A stretch of 64,000 nucleotides of DNA from Yponomeuta sedellus (GCA_934045075.1 OW203725.1:20966214-21030213), one strand, 5' to 3'; positions 43,340-54,621 are shown, counted from the first letter of the stretch. The notes: generated by a model not told the origin, from the sequence alone. A program made the numbers and translations.

Positions 43340-46000
43340 GCGTACCAAATCCTCAGCGATTCCAATCGTCTAACTGTCAAAATTCATAGTAATTGTTATG
43401 CCAAACGTCAGGATTCAGTCAGGATTTTGTGCGCATAATTAGGGTATTCCTCCTATATTACGCGCACGAAATCCTAAACTGGAAACGATTACAATCGTCT
43501 AACTGGCAAATTAGCATGGAGTTGGGCAATTAGAGTAGTTATACAATTGGTTTTCGTTATCTCATTTTTTTTCGTCTTTTTAGTGATTTTCTATTTTGTT
43601 GTGGGATTTATGCTAAGTTTATTATAACTCGACTTATACATAGATCGACATATTATCAAAGTCTTCTTGAATACTTATGGTGAGTATAAACTTGAATACA
43701 AACTTACATACATACATATATATGAGGCAAACACATTACCCCCCCTTTTGGGCGCCACCGCTGTCGGGAAATAGCATACCTCTCTAATGGTGGCTGCAAA
43801 GTTGACATAACTTTTCCTCTGTCAATTCCCACGTGTCTTACTAAATTATCCCACCAAAACCAAACAACTCAGATCCATCATAATTGTTGACTCTTCTTTT
43901 TATAAGCCAACTATGTGCCAGTACACCAGTACAGACCCACTCCGGGGGCTCATGGTAAATTGGTTGACAAAGACCCTAAAATATTGCCGAAATGTCCCAA
44001 AATCAAGTAATAGCACAAAACATCAGCTTAATAGAAGGACCGCCGCACAGAACCTTCATTAGAAGGCGCTTTTGATGGAATTTAAAAGCAATGCAATATG
44101 TATATTTGCAATTGTTTTGTATTTGTTGTTTTTCCAGTGTAAAATAAAGAATATTCTTATCTTATCTTTGATGGATTCATCGGATTTCGAATCCGATAAA
44201 ATCATCTTATGATAAAATAAAAGTTTAAGTACTCCTAATAATAATAAAATTCTAATTTGTTGTGAAATTATGTTTAATTTTGTTATAGAGTCCAAAATAA
44301 TTATCGCTATTTTCGATGGCAAATAGGTATATAGATATTTTAAACGAAATATTTAAGCAAGATAATTTAAATTTATTAAACGAGATATTTTAGGAAGATT
44401 GAGAACATGTGTGAACCTAACGACGCTAAAACCAATTCATGAGAGGTTAAGACGAAATAAAGGTTTTCTTGCGTCATACACAGCCGTAATTTTTTTGCTT
44501 TACTTAAAAGATTTGTCGTTTTCACGACTTTAAGGGACTGTTGCGTATACGTAGTTATATATTAAACGGGTCTAATCGCGATTATTTATTGGGTAATGTA
44601 TGAGTATATAACTGTGTAAGTATCGCGAATAATTAAGAAATACTGTTCAACTCGACCTCCTCGCGTTACTTCCTTTAGAAGTGCGGAACGCTGAAAAAAC
44701 TGGAATTCGTCAATAATTTCGTTATCTTTTGCGTTTAAACTTAATAACAGCTCGAGCTCTGGTTGTAATTCTTTTTTTCTGGTCGTGAAATAGTGTTCTC
44801 TATCTATCTATATATCTCTACGCTATAATACTAGACTAAGAGAAAAGATGCATGCGTCAAATAATTTTGACCAAATATCTAGCGAACGTTCTATAACATA
44901 ATTATTCTGTGCAAAGAAGGATAATGGGGTGGTTACGACATGCTATTTGGTGTTTGGGCACAAGTCTCACGCGTGCCCTTGATTTCAATAGAGCTACCGT
45001 GATTTAGCTAGTTTATGGGCCAAATAGTTTTATGGGTTTGAGCCCTACAGTGAAAAATCAAGGGCGAACATCTAATCTAGATAGAACCTCGGGCACAATT
45101 GGTACATTTAAACTTTCTCTATCTAAATTTTCGGGACCTCTGATGTGGACGTGAAATTCACTCTGCTTCACTACCTGAAGATATATGGAAAATAAATGCC
45201 ATCATTTACAAAGATTAGAGCTACCTTAAACATGGCGAATGTAACAAAATATGCATAATAAAGAATTTATAACGCCTGTCGTCGTGATAAAAATAGTTTT
45301 CCTAAAAATTACACATTTCCGAAAAAAAATGCATTTTTATAGGGTTTCCCGATTGGAAGTTAGCATCAAACAGTAATATGTGTTAATTCTTCTTAATAGA
45401 TTCAGCATACACACATAACCTCACGCATGTATCCCAGAAGTGTAGGCAGAGACCAGGAACTGCCACTTGCCACGATCCTGACAGATCATGTTCGCTTCAT
45501 CAACGTTCATAAGTCGTTGCATGTACGCACGCCGATTCCGAGTACTTTTTATCTTCCCCTTTGCTAATACATACCCTATTTGGTCGATATATGTACCCTT
45601 ACCAGCCCTTGAGCACTCTTAATAATTTACCAGGGTCTGCGAAATTGGTAAAGCGCTTTATTAAAATTACTAATATAAACCCTGATAATTTGTAATCTGA
45701 GAAAATACTCAAACAGTTCGAACTGTAATAGAGGTATCGCAGGAATTTTGAGTTTTAGAAGTATCACTGTGTAACTACTTTGACATTATTATTATCTCCC
45801 CTAACAATAGCTTGTGACATGAAGTAGAACTTACCTATTCGTATCGTATTGTTATATTGCGGGTAATAGCGAGCAGTTTGGTATTATTACAACACATTAA
45901 TATTATATTACGTCATCCTGATGCCGTCGTTATATTAGGTACCAATGTTTTTGATAATAGGTAAGTAATGTTAGTACTTCCAATCATAGACCAGACAATG
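43340..46000. other. No gene supported; scattered repeat pieces
   Basis: 45415-45590 (tgtatcccagaagtgtaggcagag... gtcgttgcatg... tactttttatcttccc) matches 62207-62350. 43330-43400 and 43455-43510 share tacgcg(t/c)accaaatcctcagcgattccaatcgtc-type blocks with 3362-3400. No open frame with a domain. Confidence 0.4.
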
Positions 46001-46981
46001 GGCTATTGACAGTGCGCAAAAAAAGTATCAATTATATAGACTTGTATCAATTATGAGATTTAAAAGCCATTTAAGCAAAAATAGAATAAAACATAATAAT
46101 TTGGTATCTGTAGCAATTTTATCGAAAAGGGCCAGGTATCGTCGAATCGATAATGACTTCACAGCTCAGTAAAATGTAGCCGATACTCCGAGAGTTGACT
46201 TGACGTTTATTTCCTTACTGGCCAGAGACGTCACTTACCGTTTTCCACGTTTTCCACATTCGATTTCCGAATTTGTTTTCCGTATTCGGACATCTGAATG
46301 CATGGAATTAGTAGAAAATACATTAACTGACGCACACGTTCGCTTTTTTTTCGAACGGAATAAATTCCGCACGTTCGTTTCGTGTGCAAGCCGGCATACA
46401 TTTTGACGACACACGTTCGGAAATTTTTATTCAATTTCGCGCCCGCGACGCACGCATCGGACTTATTCTCTGTATTGGTTACGCATAAATTTATTGACAT
46501 CCTGTAGAAATCAAAGAATTTATCTGGGTGTGTATTTAACTTTATAGCTCTCTTCAAATAATACGGACTCTCATAGATTTTTCGAGTATTTAGTGGATGT
46601 ATCCAATACCGATGACGCTTCTTTTTCTTATTTACTAATAACAGAAATGCAATTTCTAATAAATCGTCGTCCTCCATCCGTCCTCTCGTGCGTTCGCCAC
46701 GCTATCACATATCTGTACTGACGTAGATACATTCCGGATGAAGGAAAACGAACATTAGCGCTAGTCTCACGGAATTCCGATTCTACATTCCGCATTCGGA
46801 AAACGTATACGGAAAACGAGCGTATACGCCCAGCCTAAGTCTTGTGCGACACCATATTGCTCAATTGCATTTTGGCGGCTTATTTTAAAAATTAATTTTT
46901 ATTTCAAATTATTACTTTCGAACAGTTAATAAAAACCAACGAAAAATCTGAGTTGGTTTTCAGAAACCTGTCAAATTACCT
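46001..46981. repeat. MITE copy 2, interrupted by a Harbinger fragment
   Basis: Starts GGCTATTGACAGTG and ends ctgtcaaattacc, matching the element at 12257-12697. The host element stops at 46237 and resumes at 46836 (gtcttgtgcgacaccatattg). Confidence 0.7.
46238..46835 (-). pseudogene. PIF/Harbinger-like transposase fragment
   Basis: On the minus strand an ATG at 46675-46677 opens MEDDDLLEIAFLL, then RYWIHPLNTRK and PDKFFDFYRMS (residues about 1-60). This is the N-terminal block of PIF/Harbinger transposases (RxWVHPxx...FxxYFRMS). The following residues of the 148-codon frame are non-conserved and the DDE part is absent. Both ends have related gttttccgta-cgttttcc subterminal repeats in inverted order. 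The right terminus is ggctgggcg next to TAA, as expected for a 3 bp TWA target. Confidence 0.65.
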
Positions 46982-47096
46982 ATGGAGAATTTAGAAAATA
47001 TTAATGAGAAAATTGGCGGCAAACTGTCTAAAACGAGGGTAAATATTACACGAATATCGAATCGAATACCGTGTAAGAATGGTGTATCGGATAAAA

Positions 47097-47260
47097 TCAT
47101 CAGCATCAACCCATTATGTCTCCAACAAGGGGCATGGGTCTCTTCCCTAAGGAAGGTATAGGCTATACTCCACCACGGGGCCAAGTCCGGATTGGTGGAG
47201 GCTTGCAAGACTAGTGGCTGGTCTTACTGTCAAAAGTTTTCAAGCCGCCCTAAGTACAGG
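47097..47260 (-). mobile_element. 5S-derived SINE, 3' part
   Basis: catcagcatcaacccattatg tail, ggccaagtccggattggtgg and aagactagtggctggtctta. The 5S-like head is not present. Confidence 0.7.
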
Positions 47261-47449
47261 TAAAATATAGTAAATATAGGTACCTGATAACATCGAACAA
47301 CAATTATATGGAAATTAGATTGCTTTTCGATGTACGACCTCGAAAAAAATAACACTGCAAACTAAGTCCACGAAGTAGGTAATTCAAAACGCCACAAATC
47401 CAGCCAGCTTCAAATCCAGCCGAGCACGTAGGTAACAAATCCCAACGAA

Positions 47450-47843
47450 AAATTCAATAACTCTAGAGGGTTTTCCCGAACGCTACGCTTTTCGTAGCGC
47501 TACGAAGTCGCGGTTATTCTAAAGCAAACAATACACAGAATTCACCAACGCGATTCTCTCAACTCTCAATTCCACTCGCACTCGACAGTCGAGCGAGTGA
47601 CGCGGTCCGGGGCGCGCGTCGTTGACGTCTCCCGAACGCTCCCGACTTTACCCGATCGAAGACGCGCGGTTTTCCCAAGAACTTTGTAATTGAATTAAAA
47701 AAAACAATGAGTGAATGTCAACGACCTTAACATCCAATAAATACTTTAATCCGAATACAATGAAACGTTGCAAGTGAATGTGTAGTGCGGTGGGTTTTCG
47801 GTCGGAAAATGTTGGATAACGAAGCGGTGATGGTGGCGGGACA
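47450..47843 (+). promoter_or_regulatory. CpG-rich leader/promoter of a secreted-protein gene
   Basis: The segment around 47565-47670 is markedly rich in G, C and CpG compared with its surroundings (ctcgacagtcgagcgagtga, ggtccggggcgcgcgtcgtt). It precedes a good ATG context (ggacaATG). Short upstream open frames start at 47706, 47760, 47778 and 47809; the last (47809-47850) overlaps the main start. The transcription start is not visible. Confidence 0.5.
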
Positions 47844-47925
47844 ATGTTGAGGGTTGTGCGCTGGCGATGGTCTCACGTAGGATTACTGTTGTGGCTGTGG
47901 GCTGCTCCGGCGGGTGGTGTTATAG
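47844..47925 (+). CDS. First coding exon with signal peptide, gene unidentified
   Basis: ATG at 47844 opens MLRVVRWRWSHV, then the hydrophobic core GLLLWLWAA and PAGGVI, a textbook secretory signal of 27 residues: basic n-region, Leu/Trp core, small residues before cleavage. After 27 codons plus one base comes the donor ATAG/GTAATT, giving phase 1, which is common after signal-peptide exons. An in-frame TAA at 47817 shows this is the first usable ATG in frame. If unspliced, the frame would stop after about 20 more codons. The rest of the protein is not identifiable in the following 16 kb, so the first intron is probably very long. The product is inferred to be secreted or membrane-bound; nothing here identifies the family. 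Confidence 0.6.
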
Positions 47926-49248
47926 GTAATTGCCTATTTATTGTATATAACAACGTCTTATTTTGGGCCTTCCTTTGTTAATCTTTTCCTTTGTTACTTC
48001 GTTGATTTTGTGAATTGATACCTATTATCAATATTTAACTTCATTTAGCTTTCGTCTGCGTTTAAACAAATCGCATCATCCTAGGACATTCAATAATCCC
48101 ATTAATTCATAAAAAAAAATTATAAAGAAAACCCCGTCTATTTCTCGACTTTGTTAGTATTTAAAAATATTTGTTTACATTACACTCTGACCAAAGCTGA
48201 ATGAAACGAAATTTACATTTAGAAAGTACATAAAAAATACATTTGTAAGAAGAATTTTAGTTAAGTGCCACATTTAAGAAAGTGAAACAAGTCAGCCTAA
48301 GCCTTAATTCCAATAGGTATTAATCTATAGGACTATATTTAGGGTCTTATCGTCAACATAATTATGCTTGTTACAAAGAAAGAAAATTATGAGTCTGATT
48401 ATATCAAAACAAACTTATGTAACTTCACAATAACTGCACAGTCACGCGCACAGCTTGCATAATGCATACAAATGACCTTAAAACTGCAGCTACTCCCCTG
48501 CAAGTCATCTTCCTCGACTCACAACGAACAGGAGTGTTGATTTTTTGACAAATGGCCCAACCCCTCGGCTTAATCCCTATGATATAATTTTCAATTTATT
48601 TTTGCGCGCTCGATGACAATTTCATACGAAAGTTTGTATGACAGATGCCATTAGAGCTCAATTCCAGAGGGGATTTTAGCGAATAGTTTTATGATATGGT
48701 ATTAGCAAAATCGCTGGATTGTAGGGAGAGTCGTCTATTGTTCGGTGCGAATTCTCGGATCGATCTTCTATATTGTATTCAAAGGCAACGGAACTTTGAA
48801 CAATGAATGAATTGTGAACATTGTGCATTTTGTTCAGCAAGCTGTTCACGTGAAATTCAATTTGTATCTCACTTAAATTTCCGTGACACTTTTTAAAATT
48901 TGAATGCGATTCGTGAGCATTTAAATTAAACCGATTCACCTATGTTCCTAACAATAAGGAATTGGATATAAAATAACACTTCATAATAATATTTTCAGTA
49001 ATAGGCCTAGTTTTTATGTTGCTGGATGTAAGAATATTACTGTGCATAAGTAGCCAGAAGGCGTTACTCGTGCGTTTTGTGGCACTTAAATGTCAGAATT
49101 TGATAAATAATTTACGGAAACGTTGCGTCTTCAACGTGTAAAGCCTCCACAAAGTAACATTTATTTAAGTTTTGGCATCTTCTGTAAACCTCCATATTAA
49201 GCGCATGTCGTGTCGAGACGTGATCCTGGCAGAAATAGTAGAATTGAC
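47926..49248. other. Presumed first intron, no exon recognised
   Basis: AT-rich; the open frame 48676-48939 (-) shows no domain. Confidence 0.35.
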
Positions 49249-49260
49249 TTCCTAGGACAT

Positions 49261-49613
49261 CGTTATCAAACCTTGTATGTCCCCACTGCTGGGGCACGGG
49301 TCTCTTCTTGCATCGCAGGAAGATTAGGCAATATTCCACCACGGGGGCCTTGTCTGGGTTGGTGGAGGATTGTAAGACAGTGGCGGGCCTTACTGTCAGA
49401 AGTTATCAAGCCGCCCATAAGGCCTCTGACATGGCTTAACGACTGCCATTACATGATAGCCGACAACAACGGCTTAACGTGCCTCGTGAACGTTCGGAAA
49501 AATGCCACTAGCGGTAGTCACGGGACGGCACCCATCCTGCACCTCACCGCGCCTGTTATTGCTCAACTCAGGTGATTGATTCCAATCACTCGGTTCGCCT
49601 AGGCCACGAGCCC
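49261..49613 (-). mobile_element. 5S rRNA-derived SINE, full-length reference copy
   Basis: Bounded by the 12 bp duplication TTCCTAGGACAT (49249-49260 and 49614-49625). Minus strand order: ggctcgtggcctaggcgaac, a gtgattgg-aa-tcaatcac stem, gagttgagcaataacaggcg, ggtgcaggatgggtgccgtc, gtgactaccgctagtgg; this parallels the 5S rRNA internal promoter (AAGCxxxxxxGGGC, GGATGGGTGACCGCC, AATACCG). Then come aggcacgttaagccgttg and a 3' part ending ggggacatacaaggtttgat. 353 bp, non-coding; the open frame 49210-49575 is spurious. Confidence 0.85.
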
Positions 49614-49627
49614 TTCCTAGGACATAA

Positions 49628-49700
49628 ATTGTCAAATTCTGACATTTACTCCAAAAAATGCGCTACTAGGGCCATTGTGCTACCTGCATAGAGAATCATA
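49628..49700. repeat. MITE fragment related to 10044-10175
   Basis: aaattgtcaaattctgacattt and gccattgtgctacctgc match parts of the TFIIB intron 3 MITE. Confidence 0.45.
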
Positions 49701-50170
49701 CAGACTGGTGCGGATCAGATAGTTTAATTTAGAACATCCCATTGTCAGGGAACGGCGCGGACGCCTAAGCTCACCTTTGTATTATATCTATCTATAGCCA
49801 TTTCTATTGTGCAATACAGATTTTTTCAATTCAAACCGACGAGGGAAGCTACGGATGGGTCTTTACAAGCCAGTACATGTGGGGAATTATTAAACCAAAT
49901 AAAGAGCGTTGGTTACGAAAGCTATTTACGTCCTTCAAGTTTTAGACTCCAACCACGAAGAAGAATATGATATTAACAGAAAATTTCCTTTTTCGCATCC
50001 CCGGTAACTCTCATATATTTTTGGGATACTCGCTCACACAGTACTGTCATAGTTTTTTATAGAGAAAAATAGTTTTTTATTCACATAAGTTTTTAAAGGA
50101 TCTGGTCTGATTTGGCGAAGACCTTCTTTGCCCAGCAGTGAGACACAGACAGACTGGGTAAAATAATAAT

Positions 50171-50409
50171 AATAAATATTCATGGACATATTACACAGAT
50201 CTCGTTAGCCCTATACTAAGAACAACTAAATGACTTGTGTTATAGGTGCTAACTCGACGATAGATTTAATAAAATAAATACAGAGATAACATCCAAGACC
50301 CGGGACAAACTAGAAAAGTTCGTTTCCTAGTTTGACCCGGCCGGGAATCGAACCCGAGACCGTCGGTTTTACAGTCAGCGTGCCACACCGCTGCGCCACC
50401 GAGGCCGTC
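50171..50409 (-). mobile_element. tRNA-headed SINE, family B
   Basis: Minus strand head gacggcctcggtggcgcagcgg... ggttcgattcccggccgggtc, then the cgtcgagttagcacct and agtatagggctaacgagatc tail and aataaatatt end. Good match to 5706-5946. Confidence 0.8.
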
Positions 50410-50424
50410 AAAAAAAAAAAGTTT

Positions 50425-50634
50425 TAACATAACATAACATTTACATACAGGCACATACATTGCTTCTGACCCCACACTAGGATACCCTGTGTCGTGGGAA
50501 CCAGAAACAACAACAGCACAAACATGTAAACATGCAATCCAAGACCTGGGCTTTTTTTTTGTTCCCAGCCGGGATTCGAACCCGGGACCTCTTGCATGGT
50601 AGGCAGACGCGCTACCGTTACGCCACAGAGGTCG
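50425..50634 (-). mobile_element. tRNA-headed SINE, family A
   Basis: Minus strand head cgacctctgtggcgtaacgg, tagcgcgtctgcctacc, ggttcgaatcccggctggga; tail with catgtttacatgtttgtgc, ggtatcctagtgtggggtca and an atgttatgttatgtt end. It lies only 15 bp from the family B copy in the same orientation. The head resembles tRNA-Trp in its first half. Confidence 0.8.
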
Positions 50635-50639
50635 TTTTG

Positions 50640-51728
50640 GCATGGAATTTGAATGTTTTCACTATCCAGCTTTAATAACTTTTAAACAAACAAATAATCC
50701 CTTTAATTTTGCTAGCTACTTCCCTCACTAATTACTCGCACTTATGATGTCTTGAAGAAATTGTACGAAAAATAGACAGTTCAGACCAGCAATAATTTCA
50801 TAAATTCCAACCTGTCACCATGTCCTTGACCAAAAACCGTCATCAAAGTATGACAATTAGAAATCGTCCTTGCGTGACTAGCTATCGCCCGGAGGCCATT
50901 TCCGTCACTTTCGACAGACACGCGACCTATCAAAAGTATCCGAAAACTGTGCACCGCTTCCTCGAACCAAATAGGGAAATGTAGTTATGTATTTTGTCTT
51001 GCTTGATGAGGCGATGATTAGTACGCAGTAGTCGTACTAGTCAGGCAGTCGAGGGCAGTAGTCAACGAGTGTGATCGTCATCGCAATGTGTTTTTTAAAA
51101 ACATAAATAAACGGAAAAAATCGTATTTTTAAAATATGAAACTGATTAGCATTATACTTTTAAGTTTTCATTATTCGCCATGCTAGCACATTATATCAAA
51201 ATAAAATCTTAAATGTTAATTGAGCAGACCAAAACTTAGCAATATATGAAGTAATTGCGAACCCCCATCTAAATAATATTGTTTCTAAGCGTACAGCGCT
51301 TCATTCGGGGTGAACTTAATTATATCCCCATGTATAGTATTTGTTCCGTAATAAAATAAAGTAAGCATGTTTTAAATATAAAGTAAGAATTTAACGATCG
51401 TAAATATCCTTTGGGTGTGGAACTGGGTTTGCACTTGACCTCTGTCTCAACTTGCCTGTAGCAATCGAAGACGTGGTCTAAAGTTACTATTCAAGTAACG
51501 TTACTTTGAGTTCTCGTTTGTCAATCTAATGTGACGGACCCATGTGCTGTGCTTACCTTATTATAAGTAGGTACTATAACGCTCTAGGATTAAACTTCAC
51601 TAAATGTACTACTCCACTTATTAAAAATGCGTAATTCAAAATAATAATATACCTTTTTAATTATACCTTTTTTATTGAATCCCTAGCCTAGCTAGGCCTC
51701 GACTGACACTTGCGCTGGCCAGCTTAAC
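50640..51728. other. No gene recognised
   Basis: AT-rich with no domain-bearing frame. Confidence 0.35.
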
Positions 51729-51866
51729 CAACATAAAATAACATTTACATTCAGGCACATACATTGCTTCTGACCAAACATGTAAACATACAAGACGTAG
51801 AGATTTTTTCTTTTTTTGACCCCAGCTGGGGTTCGAACCCGGGACCGCTGCGCCACAGAGGTCGTC
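51729..51866 (-). mobile_element. tRNA-headed SINE, family A, internally deleted
   Basis: The tail (acatttacattcaggcacat...) and both head ends (ggttcgaacccgggacc, tgcgccacagaggtcgtc) are present. The middle of the tRNA-like head and part of the tail are lost. Confidence 0.7.
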
Positions 51867-52211
51867 AAAGAAATATTCTATTATAAAGAAGTATCGTTAC
51901 AGTTCTTATCACGATGTTGTTTTAAATCAATTTTTTTGTCGTTCCATAGCTATTTAAGTGCTTAAGACCTGGTAATTGACTTTCTAAATATTACCTACTT
52001 GCGATGGCCGAGCGGATCCTCAAAAAGTTAAATCAAAATGGTGTCTGAAACTACCCAGTTTTATCAATAGAAACAGTAAAACAGTGGTATAATAAATAAA
52101 GCAATCGACAATAATAATAAGCCATTAAACTTAGCAAATAGATTAAGTTAATTTGATTATTTAGGTGGTGGTTCTTATGTTATAAAAAATACAAATATGA
52201 TATGTCATTTA

Positions 52212-52285
52212 TAATATTTTTAGTTCTAATGCACTAACCCGTGCTAAGGACAATCTTAAAAATAGCCTCTAAATAGGTTTTTAAA
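52212..52285. mobile_element. 74 bp tRNA-unit tail insertion with inverted piece
   Basis: Bounded by ATGTCATTTA (52202-52211 and 52286-52295). Left part, minus: the 3' tail through agcacgggttagtgcatt. Right part, plus: tagcctctaaataggttttt, which in the unit lies immediately upstream of the left part. Adjacent segments in opposite orientation are the signature of twin priming. Confidence 0.8.
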
Positions 52286-52312
52286 ATGTCATTTAATTTT
52301 ATTTCATATTGT

Positions 52313-52400
52313 TCCCATATTTTTCGACTTTTTAGCAACTTTTAGATAGTATGTAAACGTTACTATACTGTCGACTGTGCCATCGAAAAATATGGGAAAA
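52313..52400. repeat. Imperfect inverted repeat
   Basis: cccatatttttcga and tcgaaaaatatggga at the two ends, with atttaattttattt/gaaattaaattaaat also inverted further out. Confidence 0.45.
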
Positions 52401-53257
52401 GTGAAATTAAATTAAATTACATACATTTGTTTTTTATGCATATTAAGTGGACTCTTCTTAGTAAAACTAAGGGCGAAAACTGTAAGTTTAGTTGACTTTC
52501 TGTCGAATGCATGTATCACAGAAATTCACCTCTCTAACGAGTGTAAAAGTTTACTGAATCGTCACATGCGATTTAGAATCAGATCGTTAAATCCACATAA
52601 TTAATCATTCCAGCTACAGAATAGGGCTGTTAAGGCAGCGGTCTCACCTTTAACACGAGTTTATTGACAGGGTGATAAAGTGATAATAAACTATGGTGAG
52701 CTGACCCAAAGCCCGTATTTTGGTGATCTGAATTTTTATACCAACTCTTTGTTTAAAAAATTCCTAAATATTTGGGCTAACTGGAAAAAATTCTGTTGAA
52801 ATAAGTTTGCGTTTGTACCTAATTGTTATCACAATGGCATACCATTTAAATTTTATTGTGCAATAAAGTGTAACAAACAAACTTAATGATTTGTCCGGAA
52901 CCCTCACATCGTGAATTCTACTTACACTTGTCTGGTTTTTAAATCGCCATAGTTTAGGGCAAATGGTATACGGCCATTTTTCGGTTTTGGTAACGGATAA
53001 TTCTGTTCGTTTACCAGCCGTTTGGTCTCATCGATCGTGTTTTGTTATTAGCAAAGGTGTTTCGATAATTTAGGGCGATTTTGGGGTGTCGGTTTTGACG
53101 TTTGTGTTAAATCGTTAACTGGGCATGAAATTAGTTTTGTAACCAATAAGGGATGGAACCCATGTCTGTTGGTCGGTTGCACTCCTGTCTTACTAGTTTG
53201 TTTGTTAAAATTTGCAGACAAAATAACGGTTTTGTCATCAATATGCCAATATTCTAC

Positions 53258-53610
53258 ATCATCATCAACCCATTGTGTCCCCACCCAGGGGTTCGGGTCT
53301 CTTCCTTAAGAAAGGTAAACATACTCCACTACGGGGCCAAGTCTGTATCGGTGGATACATGCAAGACTAGTGGCTGGTCTTACTGTCAGAAGTTTTCAAG
53401 CCGCCCTAAGGCCTGTGACTTGGCTTAACGACTGCCATCTATCGACGGCAGCCGGCACCAACTGCTTAACGTTCCTTGCGAAGCACGGAACTCGGAAAAA
53501 TGCCACTAGCGTTAGTCATAGATGGTCACCCATCCATGCATTGAACGCGCCCTATGTTGCTTAACCTTCGTGATCGTTTTTAAGGTCACTCAGGCAGCCG
53601 GGGCTGCGAT
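53258..53610 (-). mobile_element. 5S-derived SINE, full length
   Basis: Minus strand: ccccggctgcctgagtgacc head, ggttaagcaacatagggcgc, gcatggatgggtgaccatct, gactaacgctagtggcat, then the ccgtgcttcgcaagg block and the 3' part ending gatgatgat. Same head subfamily as 42860-43324. The overlapping frames are not genes. Confidence 0.8.
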
Positions 53611-53724
53611 GGATTCTTACTCTTATTTCTATCATAATTACGTGCAAAGAGGACAAAACAATGACGTACAGAAATTTCTTCCAGTCAGTTCACACTTTTC
53701 GCTCTAATTGTTGCTGACTATTAG

Positions 53725-53760
53725 ATAGATAGATAGACAACACTTTATTGTACAAATATT
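53725..53760 (+). repeat. Short tagatagatagac/cactttattgtac repeat
   Basis: tagatagatagacaacactttattgtac recalls 25838-25858 and probably belongs to the same retroelement end. Confidence 0.4.
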
Positions 53761-53969
53761 TACCCGGATATTTTATTATACGGTGTACTGCTGAGCACTA
53801 TCACGTTAACTGTTACAGGCGTGCACTCTGGATGACTTTGAATGACACATTTAAAGGTCGAACTTCTGTCGACTGTAAGTACATAGGCAATCTGGAAAGG
53901 TACGCCATATCGAGTTACATTATTAGGGATGATAAATTGGAGGCCATTTTTTCGTTCAATAAATGTGAT

Positions 53970-54060
53970 CGTATTCGTCCACTGCTGGACTTAGGCCTCC
54001 CCAAAGACGCGACATGCTCATCTTTCTGGCTTCGGCCATCCTCAACCACTGCAATCCTCA
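53970..54060 (-). repeat. LINE 3' end fragment
   Basis: cgtccactgctggacttaggcctccccaaa is the reverse of the common LINE ending; the frame 53748-54113 across it is spurious. Confidence 0.5.
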
Positions 54061-54236
54061 TCCACAGCAGCAGACGCGCTTTTGGTTGTTGTAAATGTAA
54101 TTTTACGTTTTAATTGATGCGTTATGAAACCTGAGTATCTGAGATGTTCAATTACATCACCGCTTGTAATTGCCAATCCACGATTGGCAACGTGGGCACC
54201 TGTGGTAATTAAATCCATACCCTCCCTCTGAGAATT

Positions 54237-54360
54237 CAATTCAATTCAATTTATTTCAACGTAAAGAATTTACATTCTCTTTGCTGAATGTCAATGTACA
54301 ATGCAACATGAAAGTGAAAGCCCCTGCCTTCGGGCCGTAGTGTAGTGGAGAAAAAGGCAG
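54237..54360 (-). repeat. Retroelement 3' end with AATTG repeats
   Basis: Minus strand: ctacggcccgaaggcagggg, cattgtacattgacattcag, ttgaaataaattgaattgaa. Third copy of the family at 25855 and 35700. Confidence 0.6.
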
Positions 54361-54621
54361 CGGGGGAAAAAACTCCTCTCTGACTATCTTTTCTCAAGTC
54401 CTCTTAAATCTATATACATCAGTTACACATACACGTATGATAAGATTCCATGAAGAGATCCATGTAGAGAGAAAGCCTGTCCCCTTATGGAGCGTATAAA
54501 GTGATGCGTGATGATGGCTGAGGAGAGGACACAAGTCTGTCATTTGTCGAGAAGTAGTCTAGTAGTTTGAGGACTGTTGAGGAATTAATTGGATTGAATC
54601 TTAACCTCGCCTTTCCAGCAG

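Noticed and set aside
43740..44060. Possible gene or small RNA near aacacattacccccccttttgggcgcc
   Set aside because: A local hairpin-like GC run with no frame, no promoter elements and no second copy in the window.
46231..46677. Intact 148-residue gene
   Set aside because: Only the first 60 or so residues resemble a Harbinger transposase; the rest reads through terminal-repeat DNA and has no conserved pattern.
49210..49575. 121-residue open frame
   Set aside because: It runs across a SINE; the same translated words (YVPTAGARVSSCIAG type) appear at other SINE copies, showing that they are repeat-derived.
50570..50634. tRNA-Trp gene on the minus strand
   Set aside because: The first half resembles tRNA-Trp, but the 3' acceptor strand does not pair with it and the sequence continues into a SINE tail shared with three other copies.
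53748..54113. 121-residue gene
   Set aside because: Its C-terminal part is a LINE 3' end in reverse and the N-terminal part shows no domain.
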